DNA of 64,000 nt from CAVOXO01 sp963700425 (GTDB lineage: Bacteria > Actinomycetota > Acidimicrobiia > Acidimicrobiales > Microtrichaceae), in NCBI GenBank assembly GCA_963700425.1, contig CAVOXO010000003.1, forward strand, positions 62,001-126,000, given 5' to 3'. Below the pieces are notes generated by a model. That model saw only the letters and a program-made list of their open reading frames with translations. It ran no database searches and was not told the origin of the DNA. The position numbers were made by a program, and so were the translations under genes. Numbering within the stretch: the first letter of the stretch is position 1; each line of letters opens with the position of its first letter. Shown here piece by piece: positions 1 through 9,553 of the stretch.

Positions 1-3000
1 GCCGCGGTCGGGGTTCGTGGGTCAGGACACGATCGAGTATCTGGTGGTGGACCCCGATGGTCACGTGGGGGTCGGCACGATCTATGTGCAGGTGTTGGCG
101 GCGGGGGATACGAATCAGGCGCCGGTGGCTCGTCGTGATGTGGAGCGGACGAACAAGGGCGCCCAGGTGGTCATCGTGACACCTCGGCGAACGATTCGGA
201 TCCCGATGGGGACTCGTTCTCGGTGGTGAGTGTCAACACGCCGGCGCACGGGACGGTCGTTCGCCGGTTCGAGCTACTTCTACTTACACGCCGGAGGCCA
301 CGTTCTCGGGGACCGAGACGATCACCTACACCATTCGTGACAGCGGCGGGTTGTTGGGGACGGGCACGGTGACGGTGTGGGTGGATACGTCGGAGACGGG
401 GGCGGGGGCGCCGACCCCGCAGACCGACTATTTCGTGACGACGGAGGACACTCCGTTGGGGTTCACCGCCGCCCAGTTGGCCGCCAACGACACCGACCCC
501 CAGGGTCAGGTGACCTCGATCGTCGACATCGCCGACTCGTCGAATCAGGGCACCGCTGGCTGGCACGGCGGCGACGGGGTTCACGTTCACGCCGACGGTC
601 GGGGTTCGTGGGTCAGGACACGATCGAGTATCTGGTGGTGGACCCCGATGGTCATGTGGGAGTCGGCACGATCTACGTGCAGGTGTTGGCGGCGGGGGAT
701 ACGAATCAGGCGCCGGTCGCCAACCCGGATACGGCGACGAGCCCCACCGGCGCTCAGGTGTTCGTCGACCTCACGGGGAACGATTCGGATCCGGACGGTG
801 ACTCGCTTCTCGGTGGTGAGTGTGAACACGCCGGCCCACGGGACGGTCGTCATGGCAGTTCGTACTACTTCTACTACACCCCCGAGGCCACGTTCACGGG
901 CACCGAGACGCTCACCTACACGATCGCGCGACAGCGGAGGACTCACCGCCACCAGCACGGTCACCATCGTCGTGAGGGGTGGGACGAATCAGCCGCCGTC
1001 GGCGAACAACCAGTACCGATCGGTGTCGCCCGGTGGCACGCTGGCCATCACGCTGACCGGGTCCGACCCGGAGAACTCGGCGTTGACCTTCGACATCGTC
1101 ACCCCGCCGACCGGTGGCCTCACGGGGTCGGGCCCGACCTACACCTACACGGCCCCCGCTCAGCCCGGGACGGATCTCATCGTCTTCACCGCCAACGACG
1201 GATCGCTCGACTCGGCCCCGGCGGGCATCTTCATCACGGTCGGGGCCAACCGGGCGCCGACCCCCGATGACGACACCGCCACCACCGATGAGGACGAAGG
1301 GGTGTCGATCCCCGTGATCGACAACGACACCGACCCCGACGGCGACACCCTGACCGTCACCGGGGTCGGCACGGCGCCGATGCACGGCACGGCGGCCTGC
1401 TCGACCGGAGGATGCAGTTACCTCGGTGCCCCCGACTTCTTCGGCGAGGACGAGTTCACCTATCTGGTGGCCGACGGGCGAGGCGGGACCGCGAGCGCGA
1501 CCGTGACCGTCACCGTCGACCCGGTGAACGACAGGCCCGACGCCGACGACGTGACCGCCGACGCGACCGCCGGCACCGTCACCCTCCACGCCACCGACGT
1601 CGACTCGACGAGCCTCACCTTCGAGGTGGTCGACCCACCCACCCACGGGACCCTGGGAACCGTCGGCACGGCCGACTGCACCACCGTCGGCGCAGGGACC
1701 ACCTGCACCGCCGCGGTGACCTACACCCGGACACCCGGTGACACCGACGCCGACACCTTCACCTACCGGGCCCGCGACGGCGTGCTCAACTCCGCTGTCG
1801 CCACCGTCACCCTCCCGACCACCAACCCGCCGCCCACCGCCACCGTGGCCGTGGGCCCCTCCACCGGCACCGCTCCGCTGGCCACGACGATCATCGTCGG
1901 CGGCAGCGACGACCAGGGCGACCCGCTCACCTACACCCTCGACTTCGGTGACGGCACGACACCAGAGACCGGGTCGCTGCCCGCCGCGGCCTCGCCCCAC
2001 ACCTACACGGGCTCGGGCCTCTACACGGTGCGCCTCGCCGTCAGCGACGGGGTCAACACCACCGTCGACACCGCCACCGTGAGCGTCGGGCTGAGTGAGC
2101 CGCTCACCGCCCAGGCCGGCGACAACCTCACCGCCACGGTCGGCGAGACCGTCAGCGTCGACGGCGCCGCGTCGCGACCCCTGATCGGCATCGAGACCTA
2201 CAGCTGGGACTTCGGCGACGGCTCGCCGCCGGTGGCCGGCGTCCAGGCCACCCATTCGTATGCGACCTCCGGTGACAAGACCGTCACCCTCACCGTCACC
2301 AGCGGTGCCGCCACCAGCACCGACACCCTCAACGTGGCCGTCAGCGATCCCCCCGCCCTTCCGGGTCTTCGCCTGACCGTCACCGGTGACAGCACCATCC
2401 TGGCGGGCGCGGACGTCGCGGTGATCAACTCCGAAGGCGTCCGCTACCGGGCCGTGACCGATGCGACCGGGGTCGCCACCATCGACCATCTGCCCGACGG
2501 CCGCTACACCGCCTACGCCATCAAGGCCGGCTACCGGCCCGGGCAGGTCAGCGTCACGATCAGCGGCGGGACCGGAGCGGCGAGCCTCGATCTCGAATCC
2601 GGGGCGATCGCCCAGACCGAGATGACCTCGACCCGTCTCACCTACCAGGAGATCATCGACGCGGGAATCGACCCCAACGATCCCCAGAACCAGAACGTCT
2701 TCGAGTTCGAGGTCCACCTGGCGTTCGGTCCCGATCAGGTCCCCCTCACCTTCTCCGGCCTCACGACCGGCGGCGGTTTCTACCAGCCGGTGTTCACCGG
2801 CGGCGGCGGTGGCGGCGGCGGATGCTCCGGCGTCTGCACCGGCGTCGGTGGCTACACCGTCTATCCGACCGTGCAGTACGTCGGATCGGAGCCGTCGATC
2901 GTGTGGATGATCGTTCCCGGTCGGGCCAAGTGGCTCAAGGAGTTCTTCGAGGTCCAGGTGCTCATCACCAACCTCGCCGAGCCGGCCTTCACCTTCGAGA

Positions 3001-5272
3001 ACGGTCAGGTCGGTCTCGGCCGAGTTGCCCGACGGGCTGAGCCTGGCGCCCACCGACGATCCCCAGGAGCTGGTGCAGTCGCTTGCCCGACATCCCCGGC
3101 GGTGCCACCGAGGGAGCCAGTTGGATCGTCCGTGGAGACACCGAGGGCTTCTACACCCTGACCGCCGACTACTCCGCCACCCTCGAGCCGATCGGCACCT
3201 CGGTGCGGCTCCACGCCGCGACGGAGACCGACGCTCTCCACGTCTGGGGTGGTTCGGCATTGGAGATGACCGTCGACGTCGACGACCGGGCCGATACCGG
3301 CGTGCCGTACCGGCTGCGGGTCGGGCTCACCAACGTCTCCACCGACGCGCCCGTCTACAACCCCGAGGTCGAGCTGTTGACCACGAACAAGCTCAACTTC
3401 ATCTTCCAGCCGAAGGAACGGTTCGCCCAGGGGACCGACGTCATCGAGCCGGGCGAGACGTTCTGGACCGATGACTACCGGCTCGTGTCCGCGATCACCG
3501 GGACCCTCGACCTGTCGCAGTCGTTCGTGAAGAAGACCGCCGGCAATGTCGATGTCGCCTCCACGATCGTGTCGCATCCCGCCACGCCCCTCGGCGATCT
3601 ACCGGCGTCGTCGTTCTCGGTCGAGCCCGACGGCGTCCATCTGGCCTGGGACGGCGTCGCCGGCGCGACGAGCTACGAGATCTTCCGCACGCCCGACCGC
3701 GACGTCGACTTCGGAGCGCTGCCGGTCGCCACCTTGACCTCGGGGACGACCTCGACGGTCATCCCCGGCTTCGTCGACGGCTTCTTCGCGGTCAGCTCGG
3801 TGATCGCCGGCACCAACACCATGCTGCACCCCCTGGTCGGGATTCCCGGAACGGTCGGGCCACCGGCTGTGGTTCCCACCGTCACCATCAGCGACCTCTC
3901 GCTCGTCGAGGGCGACACCGGGACCAACAGCGGCGACGTCGAGGTGCGCCTCTCCGAGCCGACGACGGTTCCGGTGACGGTCAAGTACGTCACCTCCGAC
4001 GTCAGCGCGGTGGCGCCCGGTGATTACGCGGCGATTCCCACCACGACGTTGCTCTTCGACCCCGGTGAGACCGTCAAGAACGTGACGGTCACCGTCAACG
4101 GCGACGACCTCAGCGAGAAGAACGAGAACTTCGCGGTCAAGATCTTCGACGCCATCGGCGCCCTCATCGGCGACAGCGCCTCGAGGGTCAACATCTTGGA
4201 AGACGACGGCCCCATCACCATTGCGGTCTCCGACGCCTACGCGGTCGAGGGCGACGCAGGCACGACCAGCCTCGACGTGACGATCAGCCTGTCGTCACCG
4301 CCCGCCGCGTCCCAGGTCGTCAAGGCCAAGTACCGCACGGCGCCCGGCACCGCCACCGCGGGCACCGACTTCACCACCGTCCCGCTGACGCCGATCACCT
4401 TCGGTCCGGGCGAGCAGACCAAGGTCGGTCTCGATTCCGGTGTCGGGCGACACCGACAACGAACCCGACGAGACCTTCTCGGTGGTGCTGCAGGGAGTGG
4501 TGGGCGCCCAGGCGGCCGATCCGCTCGGAAAGGCGACGATCGTCAGTGACGACGGCGTCACGCCCAGCTCCGCCTCCTCCGACGATCTCCATCGCCGACG
4601 ACGCCGCCCTCGAGGGTGACGCCGGATCCGGAACCGTCAGCGTGCCCGTCACCCTGCTCGGCCCCCCAGGCGGGCCCGGTCACCGTCGAGTACCGCACGG
4701 TCGACGCCACCGCCACCGCCGGCCGCGACTACACCGGGCTGCCGTCGACGACGCTCACCTTCGCTCCCGGCGAGACCACCGTGTTCATCGACGTCGAGGT
4801 GGCCGGCGACACCCTGCGGGAGCTCGCCGAGTACTTCACGATCCGACTGGCGAACCCCACCGGTGCGGTGCTGGCGGACGCAACGTCGCGGGTGACCATC
4901 CTCGACGAGGAGGGCCCGCTCACCCTGACGGTGGGCGACACCAGCGTCGTCGAGGGCGACGCCGGCGCCACCGACATCACCTTCACCCTCACCCTCGACG
5001 AGGCCCCGGCCGCCGGCGAGACCGTCACGGTCCGTGCCGCCAGCGCTGACGGATCTGCGTCGGAGGGCGCGGACTACACCCGACTGTCACCGACGAACGT
5101 CACCTTCGCCGCGGGAGAGTCCACCAAGGCCGTGACGGTGTCGGTCATCGGTGATGTCGACGACGAGCTCGACGAGTACCTGCTGTTGAACGTGAACCGG
5201 CCGACCAACGTACGGCTCGCCGACAGCCAGGGCCGGGGACTGATCATCGACGACGACGTCGGGGGTGGCTGA
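1..5272 (+). CDS. Giant modular surface protein, 3' part, frames broken
   Basis: This is the 3' part of a very long extracellular repeat protein; its start lies outside the window. Stitching the frames gives, in order: cadherin/VCBS-like repeats with NQAPVA-type linkers, a repeat starting near 1250 (NRAPTPDDD), two PKD domains (DFGDG near 1940 and 2210), a carboxypeptidase-regulatory-like beta domain near 2370-2600, a Gly-rich stretch near 2800, a fibronectin-like region near 3600, and four Calx-beta domains (VEGD or LEGD near 3905, 4245, 4610 and 4950). It ends without a visible anchor. Frame breaks lie near 165, 290, 560, 806, 856, 925, 3010, 3085, 4425, 4540 and 4665, yet domain sequence continues in another frame each time. 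Adhesion or cell-surface matrix is the likely role. Sequencing error is more likely than a dead gene. Confidence 0.7.
11..921 (+). repeat. Tandem cadherin-like repeat, period 591 bp
   Basis: The stretch from about 11 to 330 recurs at about 602 to 921, an offset of 591 bases (197 codons). Over the first 116 bases the copies differ at only three positions, all synonymous third bases (CAC/CAT, GGG/GGA, TAT/TAC). The unit encodes a cadherin-like domain ending in the NQAPVA linker. Later parts of the two copies differ mainly by one-base gains and losses at different places. Confidence 0.75.
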
Positions 5273-5300
5273 CTTTTCCGGCCCGAGTGCATCCGAACGT

Positions 5301-5310
5301 GGGGTACCCC
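5301..5310. promoter_or_regulatory. GGGGTACCCC palindrome upstream of FAS1 gene
   Basis: A perfect 10-base palindrome lies 48 bases before the FAS1 start codon, followed by a second GTACCC at 5313-5318. Its position suits an operator or an ECF-type promoter element, but no regulator can be assigned. Confidence 0.2.
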
Positions 5311-5357
5311 TCGTACCCAACTCAAGAGAAGCACCCACTCACGTTGGAGGCACACTG

Positions 5358-6044
5358 ATGAACAAGTTCCGCGCCGGCCTCGCCGGCACCGCCCTCTCGG
5401 TCCTGATGGTCGGAAGCGTCATGGCCGCACCGGCCGGAGCCCACTCCGGTCCCGAGCAGCACGACAGTTCCCACTATTCGAAGGACCGACACGACAAGCA
5501 TCGCCGCCACGAAGGCCACCGGCACACCGAAGCGCCGAAGGCGACGATCACCGACATCGTTGCGATGTCCGGCGGAGAGTTCGATCGCAACAAGAACGAC
5601 TACGACATCCTCCTCAACGCCGTCGTGACGGCCGGGCTGGCCGAAACCCTCGCCACCCCCGACCTCGACGTGACGGTGTGGGCTCCCAACGATCGGGCCT
5701 TCAAGAAGCTCGCCCGGGATCTCGGCTGGCAGGGACGCGGCGAGGCTGACGCCTGGGCGTATCTGGTCGAGCAGCTCACGGCTCTCGGCGATGGCGACCC
5801 CATCCCGGTGTTGACCGCGGTGCTCACCTACCACGTGACTCCCGGCGCCCGTGATGCCGAGTCGGTCCTCACCACCGACACCTTCCCGACGCTTCAGGGC
5901 GGCGAGATCACCCGCGACGGGCTGCGTCTGATCGATGCCGACCCCGACGTGAAGAACCCCAAGCTGGTCAACCCGCTCGACATCCATGCGTCGAACGGCA
6001 TCATCCACACGATCAACCGGGTGCTCCTGCCCATCGATCTGTAG
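5358..6044 (+). CDS. Secreted fasciclin (FAS1) domain protein
   Basis: A 228-residue exported protein with one FAS1 domain, a family that mediates adhesion or ligand binding outside the cell. ATG at 5358 is preferred over an upstream in-frame GTG because GGAGG precedes it and a signal peptide follows immediately (MNKFRAGLAGTALSVLMVG, cleavage likely after AGA or AHS). A His/Asp/Lys-rich linker of about 45 residues comes next. The FAS1 core starts at TITDIVAMSG and shows the VWAPNDRAF and TYHVTPG motifs and the closing NGIIHTINRVLLP strand. The gene starts 85 bases after the giant surface protein, so a shared cell-surface role is possible. A hairpin follows the stop. Confidence 0.92.
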   Translation: MNKFRAGLAGTALSVLMVGSVMAAPAGAHSGPEQHDSSHYSKDRHDKHRRHEGHRHTEAPKATITDIVAMSGGEFDRNKNDYDILLNAVVTAGLAETLATPDLDVTVWAPNDRAFKKLARDLGWQGRGEADAWAYLVEQLTALGDGDPIPVLTAVLTYHVTPGARDAESVLTTDTFPTLQGGEITRDGLRLIDADPDVKNPKLVNPLDIHASNGIIHTINRVLLPIDL

Positions 6045-7062
6045 ATCCCTCCCATCCCCCCACCCCCCCGTGACGAGGGCGCCCGCTTCGGCGGCGCCCT
6101 CGTTGCGCGTCGGTCGAGCGCGCCGATTCCGCGTACCAGGTCTCCGCGTTGCGTTCCCTGATGGCGGCCCAGTCGATGGGAACCCGCTGGAGGTCGAGCC
6201 ACGTCGTGGGGAAGTCAGGCATTCTCCCCACTCCGAGCTGTGACGTGAAGCGCCGGTCGGGGTCGACGTAGCTGCCGAACAGCTGGTCCCACACCGACAC
6301 GATGGCGCCGTAGTTGGTGTCGCCTTCGGCGTAGATCTCCGAGTGATGCCACCGGTGCAGGTCGGGCGTGGAGAACACCCGGTTCAGCGGCCCGCTGTCG
6401 AGCGCGATGTTGGCGTGCTGGAGGTTCCCGTACACCGCCCGTATCAGATCGAATCCCGCCCGCTGGTGAGGCGCCAGCCGGAACACGCTGGTCACGATCG
6501 TCTCGCCGATCAGATCGCCCGTGAGCTCGCCGACATGGAAACGGAAGGCATTGAACCAGTAGAGGCGGTGAGGTGAGTGGTGGACCGAGTGCACCCTCCA
6601 TGCGGGCCCCCACTCGTGGCCGAGGCGGTGGTACAGGGTGTGGAACAGGTCGTAGGCCGCCACCGCGACCGGGATGGCGACGATCGAGGGGAGCCGGTCG
6701 AGGCGGACCCGAAGCCCGATTCGCCGTCCGATGGCGGCACCGACCCGGATCCCCACCTCGCGGGGCACCGCGGAGCCCACCAGGAAGGCGGCGTCGGTCG
6801 CGGTGTCGCCGTCGTGGTCGTTGAGCCATTCCTCCCGGAACGGTCGCCGCCGCTCGGTCCGCCGGATCACGGCCCACGACGCCACGGCCAGGGTCGGCAC
6901 GATCGCCTCGGCCAGACGCCGGCTGCGTCGGGACACGCGACGGTGGAGCACCGTTCCCGCGGCGGCGACCCCGACGACGGCCGTGTGGGCCACCGCAGAG
7001 GCGGCCCGGTCGCTCAACGGAGCCATTGTCGTCGAGGGACTCGGGTGAGCCCGACCCCCCAT
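6013..7062 (-). CDS. Fatty acid hydroxylase / sterol desaturase family protein
   Basis: A membrane di-iron enzyme of the fatty acid hydroxylase superfamily. It carries the expected histidine clusters: HTLYH with a following H, HSVHH, and HRWHH. Hydrophobic segments lie around these motifs. The start is uncertain: ATG at 7062 has a weak GAGG before it, while ATG at 7026 (MAPLSDRAAS) is also plausible. The reading frame runs on through the intergenic hairpin and 32 bases into the convergent FAS1 gene, giving a low-complexity Arg/Gly tail. The true C terminus may be shorter if a base is missing. The substrate, a lipid, sterol or carotenoid, cannot be told. Confidence 0.85.
   Translation of the reverse strand: MGGRAHPSPSTTMAPLSDRAASAVAHTAVVGVAAAGTVLHRRVSRRSRRLAEAIVPTLAVASWAVIRRTERRRPFREEWLNDHDGDTATDAAFLVGSAVPREVGIRVGAAIGRRIGLRVRLDRLPSIVAIPVAVAAYDLFHTLYHRLGHEWGPAWRVHSVHHSPHRLYWFNAFRFHVGELTGDLIGETIVTSVFRLAPHQRAGFDLIRAVYGNLQHANIALDSGPLNRVFSTPDLHRWHHSEIYAEGDTNYGAIVSVWDQLFGSYVDPDRRFTSQLGVGRMPDFPTTWLDLQRVPIDWAAIRERNAETWYAESARSTDAQRGRRRSGRPRHGGVGGWEGSTDRWAGAPG
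6073..6103. terminator. Hairpin between convergent genes
   Basis: An 11-base perfect stem (ACGAGGGCGCC at 6073-6083 with its complement at 6093-6103) encloses a 9-base loop. There is no T-run, as is common in high-GC actinobacteria. It lies just after the FAS1 stop and may serve both convergent genes. Confidence 0.6.
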
Positions 7063-7156
7063 CGCCTCGTGGTCATGGAACGAGGATAGGAGGCCCGCCG
7101 CCGTCACGGTCCCGTCCTTGGCATCTGGTACGTCCAGCGGGAGAGAAGATAGGGGA

Positions 7157-7975
7157 ATGGATCTCAAGGTGGTCGACTACGACCTCACGGGCCCGGTGGC
7201 GGTGATCACCCTCAACCGGCCTCATCGGCTCAACGCGTGGACGGGACGCATGCACACCGAATACCGGTGGTGTCTGGCGACCGCCGAGGCCGACGGCGAC
7301 GTCGGGGTGATCGTGGTGACCGGTGCCGGGAACGGATTCTGCGCCGGTGCCGACTCCGAGGCGCTGTCGGGTCACGTCGCGAAGGGCGGGTACGACGCCG
7401 GTATCGACGAGGAGTCGATCGCCCGTCCCGGCTACGGCGTCGAGCACGAATTCGACGCCGATTTCGCCTATCACTTCGGGCTCACCAAACCGGTCATCGC
7501 GGCGATCAACGGGGCGGCGGCGGGGATCGGTCTGGTCCTCGCGTGCTACTGCGACCTGCGGTTCGCGGCGCCCGGCATCAAGCTCACCTCCGCCCACGGC
7601 AAGCTCAACCTGCCCGCCGAATACGGGCTCTCGTGGTTGTTGCCCCGCCTCATCGGAACGGGGCGGGCCATGGACCTGCTGATGTCGAGTCGGGTGATCC
7701 TGGCCGAGGAAGCGCACGAATGGGGCCTCGTCAACGGCCTGCGGCCCCGCGATCGTCTGCTGGCCGACACCGTTGGGTACGCATCCGAGTTGGCATCGAG
7801 TGTGTCACGGGGTTCGCTCGCGGCGACGAAGCATCAGGTCTACCGCGACCTGCACCGTGACGTCGGCACGTCGGTCCGCGACGCCTCGGAGCGACTCGAC
7901 CAGATGATGCGCGAACCCGACTTCGCCAGGGGTGTGGCCGCATTGCGCGACAAACGTCCCCCCGACTTCTCCTGA
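7157..7975 (+). CDS. Enoyl-CoA hydratase/isomerase family protein
   Basis: A 272-residue crotonase-fold protein. ATG at 7157 begins MDLKVVDYDLTGPVAVITLNRP, the normal N terminus of the family; an upstream in-frame ATG at 7118 has no matching sequence. The first oxyanion-hole segment is GNGFCAGAD and the second is INGAAAGIGLVLACYCDLRFA. The usual second catalytic Glu position reads AEYGLSW, which also fits isomerase or hydrolase members. The role is probably hydration or isomerisation of an acyl-CoA in beta-oxidation. It is divergent from the hydroxylase gene, with about 95 bases between their likely starts. Confidence 0.9.
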   Translation: MDLKVVDYDLTGPVAVITLNRPHRLNAWTGRMHTEYRWCLATAEADGDVGVIVVTGAGNGFCAGADSEALSGHVAKGGYDAGIDEESIARPGYGVEHEFDADFAYHFGLTKPVIAAINGAAAGIGLVLACYCDLRFAAPGIKLTSAHGKLNLPAEYGLSWLLPRLIGTGRAMDLLMSSRVILAEEAHEWGLVNGLRPRDRLLADTVGYASELASSVSRGSLAATKHQVYRDLHRDVGTSVRDASERLDQMMREPDFARGVAALRDKRPPDFS

Positions 7976-8004
7976 GGCCGCTCCGACGTCGTCCCCGCGA
8001 TGAG

Positions 8005-8119
8005 TCAGATCGTGACGACGACCTTGCCCCGAGCGTGACCCTCGGCCAGGTGGGCCATGGCATCGGGGTGTCGATCTCGCGGAGTTCGACGACGTCGGGA
8101 CGTTCGATCCGGGCCATGG
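8005..8119 (-). pseudogene. Internally deleted zinc-type quinone reductase/alcohol dehydrogenase remnant
   Basis: Only the two ends of a medium-chain reductase survive. Reading from 8119, one frame gives MARIERPDVVELREIDTP, like the family N terminus. After about position 8066 the next frame gives AMAHLAEGHARGKVVVTI and a stop at 8005-8007, like the family C terminus. About 300 codons of the middle are missing and the join is out of frame. It lies in the 262-base gap between the hydratase gene and the gene at 8238. Confidence 0.6.
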
Positions 8120-8237
8120 TCGATCTGGACCCGTGGACAGGGACGGCAGACGAGGCAAGTATGGCCGTGGGTGCGCGGGGGGATTGCGTGCCCGCAGGCG
8201 GCTTGACCTTCAGGCCGTTGATCCAAAGGGGGATCCC

Positions 8238-8867
8238 ATGCGTTTGTTCACTCGTACTGTCCACCTCACTGGCCCACCGGCGGACGTCATGGCCTATTCG
8301 GCCGACATGACCGCCCTGGTCAGCGCCACCACCGGCACCGAGGTTGCGCTGTGGAACGTCCAGTTCGGCGCCCCGCTGGGCACCGTCGTCTACTCGGCCC
8401 GGGTCGAGGGCCTGGCTCAGCTGGGTGACATGACCACCAAGCTGATGGAGGAGCCGAAGTACCACGAGATGTTGGCCAAGGGTGCCGACTACGTTTCGGG
8501 CCCTGCGGAGGACGCCCTCATGACGCCGCTGCACGGAGGCGACGGCGACGTGCCTCCGGTGGGCACAGTGGTCATGGGAACCCGAGCGGTGGTGGCCGGC
8601 GGCAAGTACGCCGAGGCTGCAGCCTGGGGTGTCGAGATGGCGGTCCTCAGCGAGAAGGTCACCGGCATGCCGGTCGGGTTCTTCATGGAGGCTTTCGGAA
8701 CGTTCGGTGGCGTCGGCTGGCTGAGCGGGGCACCCGACGCGGCGTCTGCGGAGGCGGCGGGTGACAAGCTCGACGCGGACCCCGACTATCTCGCCAAGCT
8801 CGGCGATGTCGGCGACATGTTCATTCCGGGTTCGGGCAACCGGACCATGGCGACCCGCATCGCCTGA
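8238..8867 (+). CDS. Conserved protein, possible dimeric alpha-beta barrel
   Basis: A 209-residue soluble protein of unknown function. ATG at 8238 follows a purine-rich AAAGGGGGA. The sequence opens MRLFTRTVHLTGPPADVMAY and has two similar halves, each with an RTV/RAV-type strand and a following helix. This weakly suggests a ferredoxin-like (NIPSNAP/ABM) fold, which is inference only. It has no signal peptide or membrane segment and no recognisable catalytic motif. It stands alone between the reductase remnant and the SOD-like gene. Confidence 0.75.
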   Translation: MRLFTRTVHLTGPPADVMAYSADMTALVSATTGTEVALWNVQFGAPLGTVVYSARVEGLAQLGDMTTKLMEEPKYHEMLAKGADYVSGPAEDALMTPLHGGDGDVPPVGTVVMGTRAVVAGGKYAEAAAWGVEMAVLSEKVTGMPVGFFMEAFGTFGGVGWLSGAPDAASAEAAGDKLDADPDYLAKLGDVGDMFIPGSGNRTMATRIA

Positions 8868-8998
8868 TCACTCCGGCGACCCGACCGGCGCGGCGATACC
8901 GCCCGCCGGTCGGGTGACGCCGAGGTTGGGTGAACCATCGGGCACACCGATCGCGACAGAGGAGGTGACGAACACTCGTCTGACAAGGGAGGTGCGTG

Positions 8999-9538
8999 AT
9001 GGTGGGACATCGAATGAGGTGGGCGGTTTCTGCGGCAGCGTCCGTAGCTGTGCTGTCGCTGCTGGCGGCGGCACCGGCGGGGGCGCACGGGTCGCCGAAG
9101 GCGAAGGCGGTGAGAAGCTCGGGGGCGCTGACGGATCTGTCGGTGGCGACCGCGGATGCGACCGACGGGGCGCGGGCCTCGGCGTTCGCGGTCACGCGAC
9201 ACGGTCACCACACCAGGGTCGTGCTCCGACTCCGGGGGCTGGACCGTGCGTCCGCGGGAACGACCTACGGCGCCCACGTGCATGTGGGGTCCTGCGTGGC
9301 CGGCGACGGGGCAGCGGCCGGGCCGCACTACAACAGCACGGGTGGAACCACGGTCGACCCGACGACGGAGGTCTGGTTGGACGTCACGGTGCGAGCGAAC
9401 GGCACGGCTCGTTCGAGCGCAACGGTTCCCTTCGTCATCCCCCACGGTGGCGCGAAGTCCATCGTGATCCATGCCATGCCCACAATGCCGAACGGATCGG
9501 CCGGGGCACGGCTGGCGTGTCTGCCGATGGAGTTCTGA
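8999..9538 (+). CDS. Secreted Cu/Zn-superoxide-dismutase-like protein lacking zinc ligands
   Basis: A 179-residue exported protein. GGGAGG at 8988-8993 supports ATG 8999, and residues 1-30 form a signal peptide ending PAGAH. The SOD fold is recognisable from GAHVHVGSC (His93, His95, Cys98), GPHYN (His110), IVIHA (His158) and GARLAC (Arg171, Cys174). These match the four copper ligands, the catalytic Arg and the disulfide of SodC. The zinc loop between His110 and the next strand is shortened and lacks the usual His-His-Asp ligands. It could be a copper-only SOD or a non-enzymatic CHRD-like relative. Confidence 0.8.
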   Translation: MVGHRMRWAVSAAASVAVLSLLAAAPAGAHGSPKAKAVRSSGALTDLSVATADATDGARASAFAVTRHGHHTRVVLRLRGLDRASAGTTYGAHVHVGSCVAGDGAAAGPHYNSTGGTTVDPTTEVWLDVTVRANGTARSSATVPFVIPHGGAKSIVIHAMPTMPNGSAGARLACLPMEF

Positions 9539-9553
9539 GGTGATGCGACGGTC

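Noticed and set aside
2800..2824. GGC repeat as a phase-variable microsatellite
   Set aside because: It codes in frame for poly-Gly and shows no frame change at the site itself.
912..3260. Very long open frame on the minus strand (782 codons)
   Set aside because: It lies opposite domains with clear Calx-beta, PKD and cadherin similarity; the frame is open only because of GC-rich third positions, and the product is Arg/Gly/Val-rich without a known domain.
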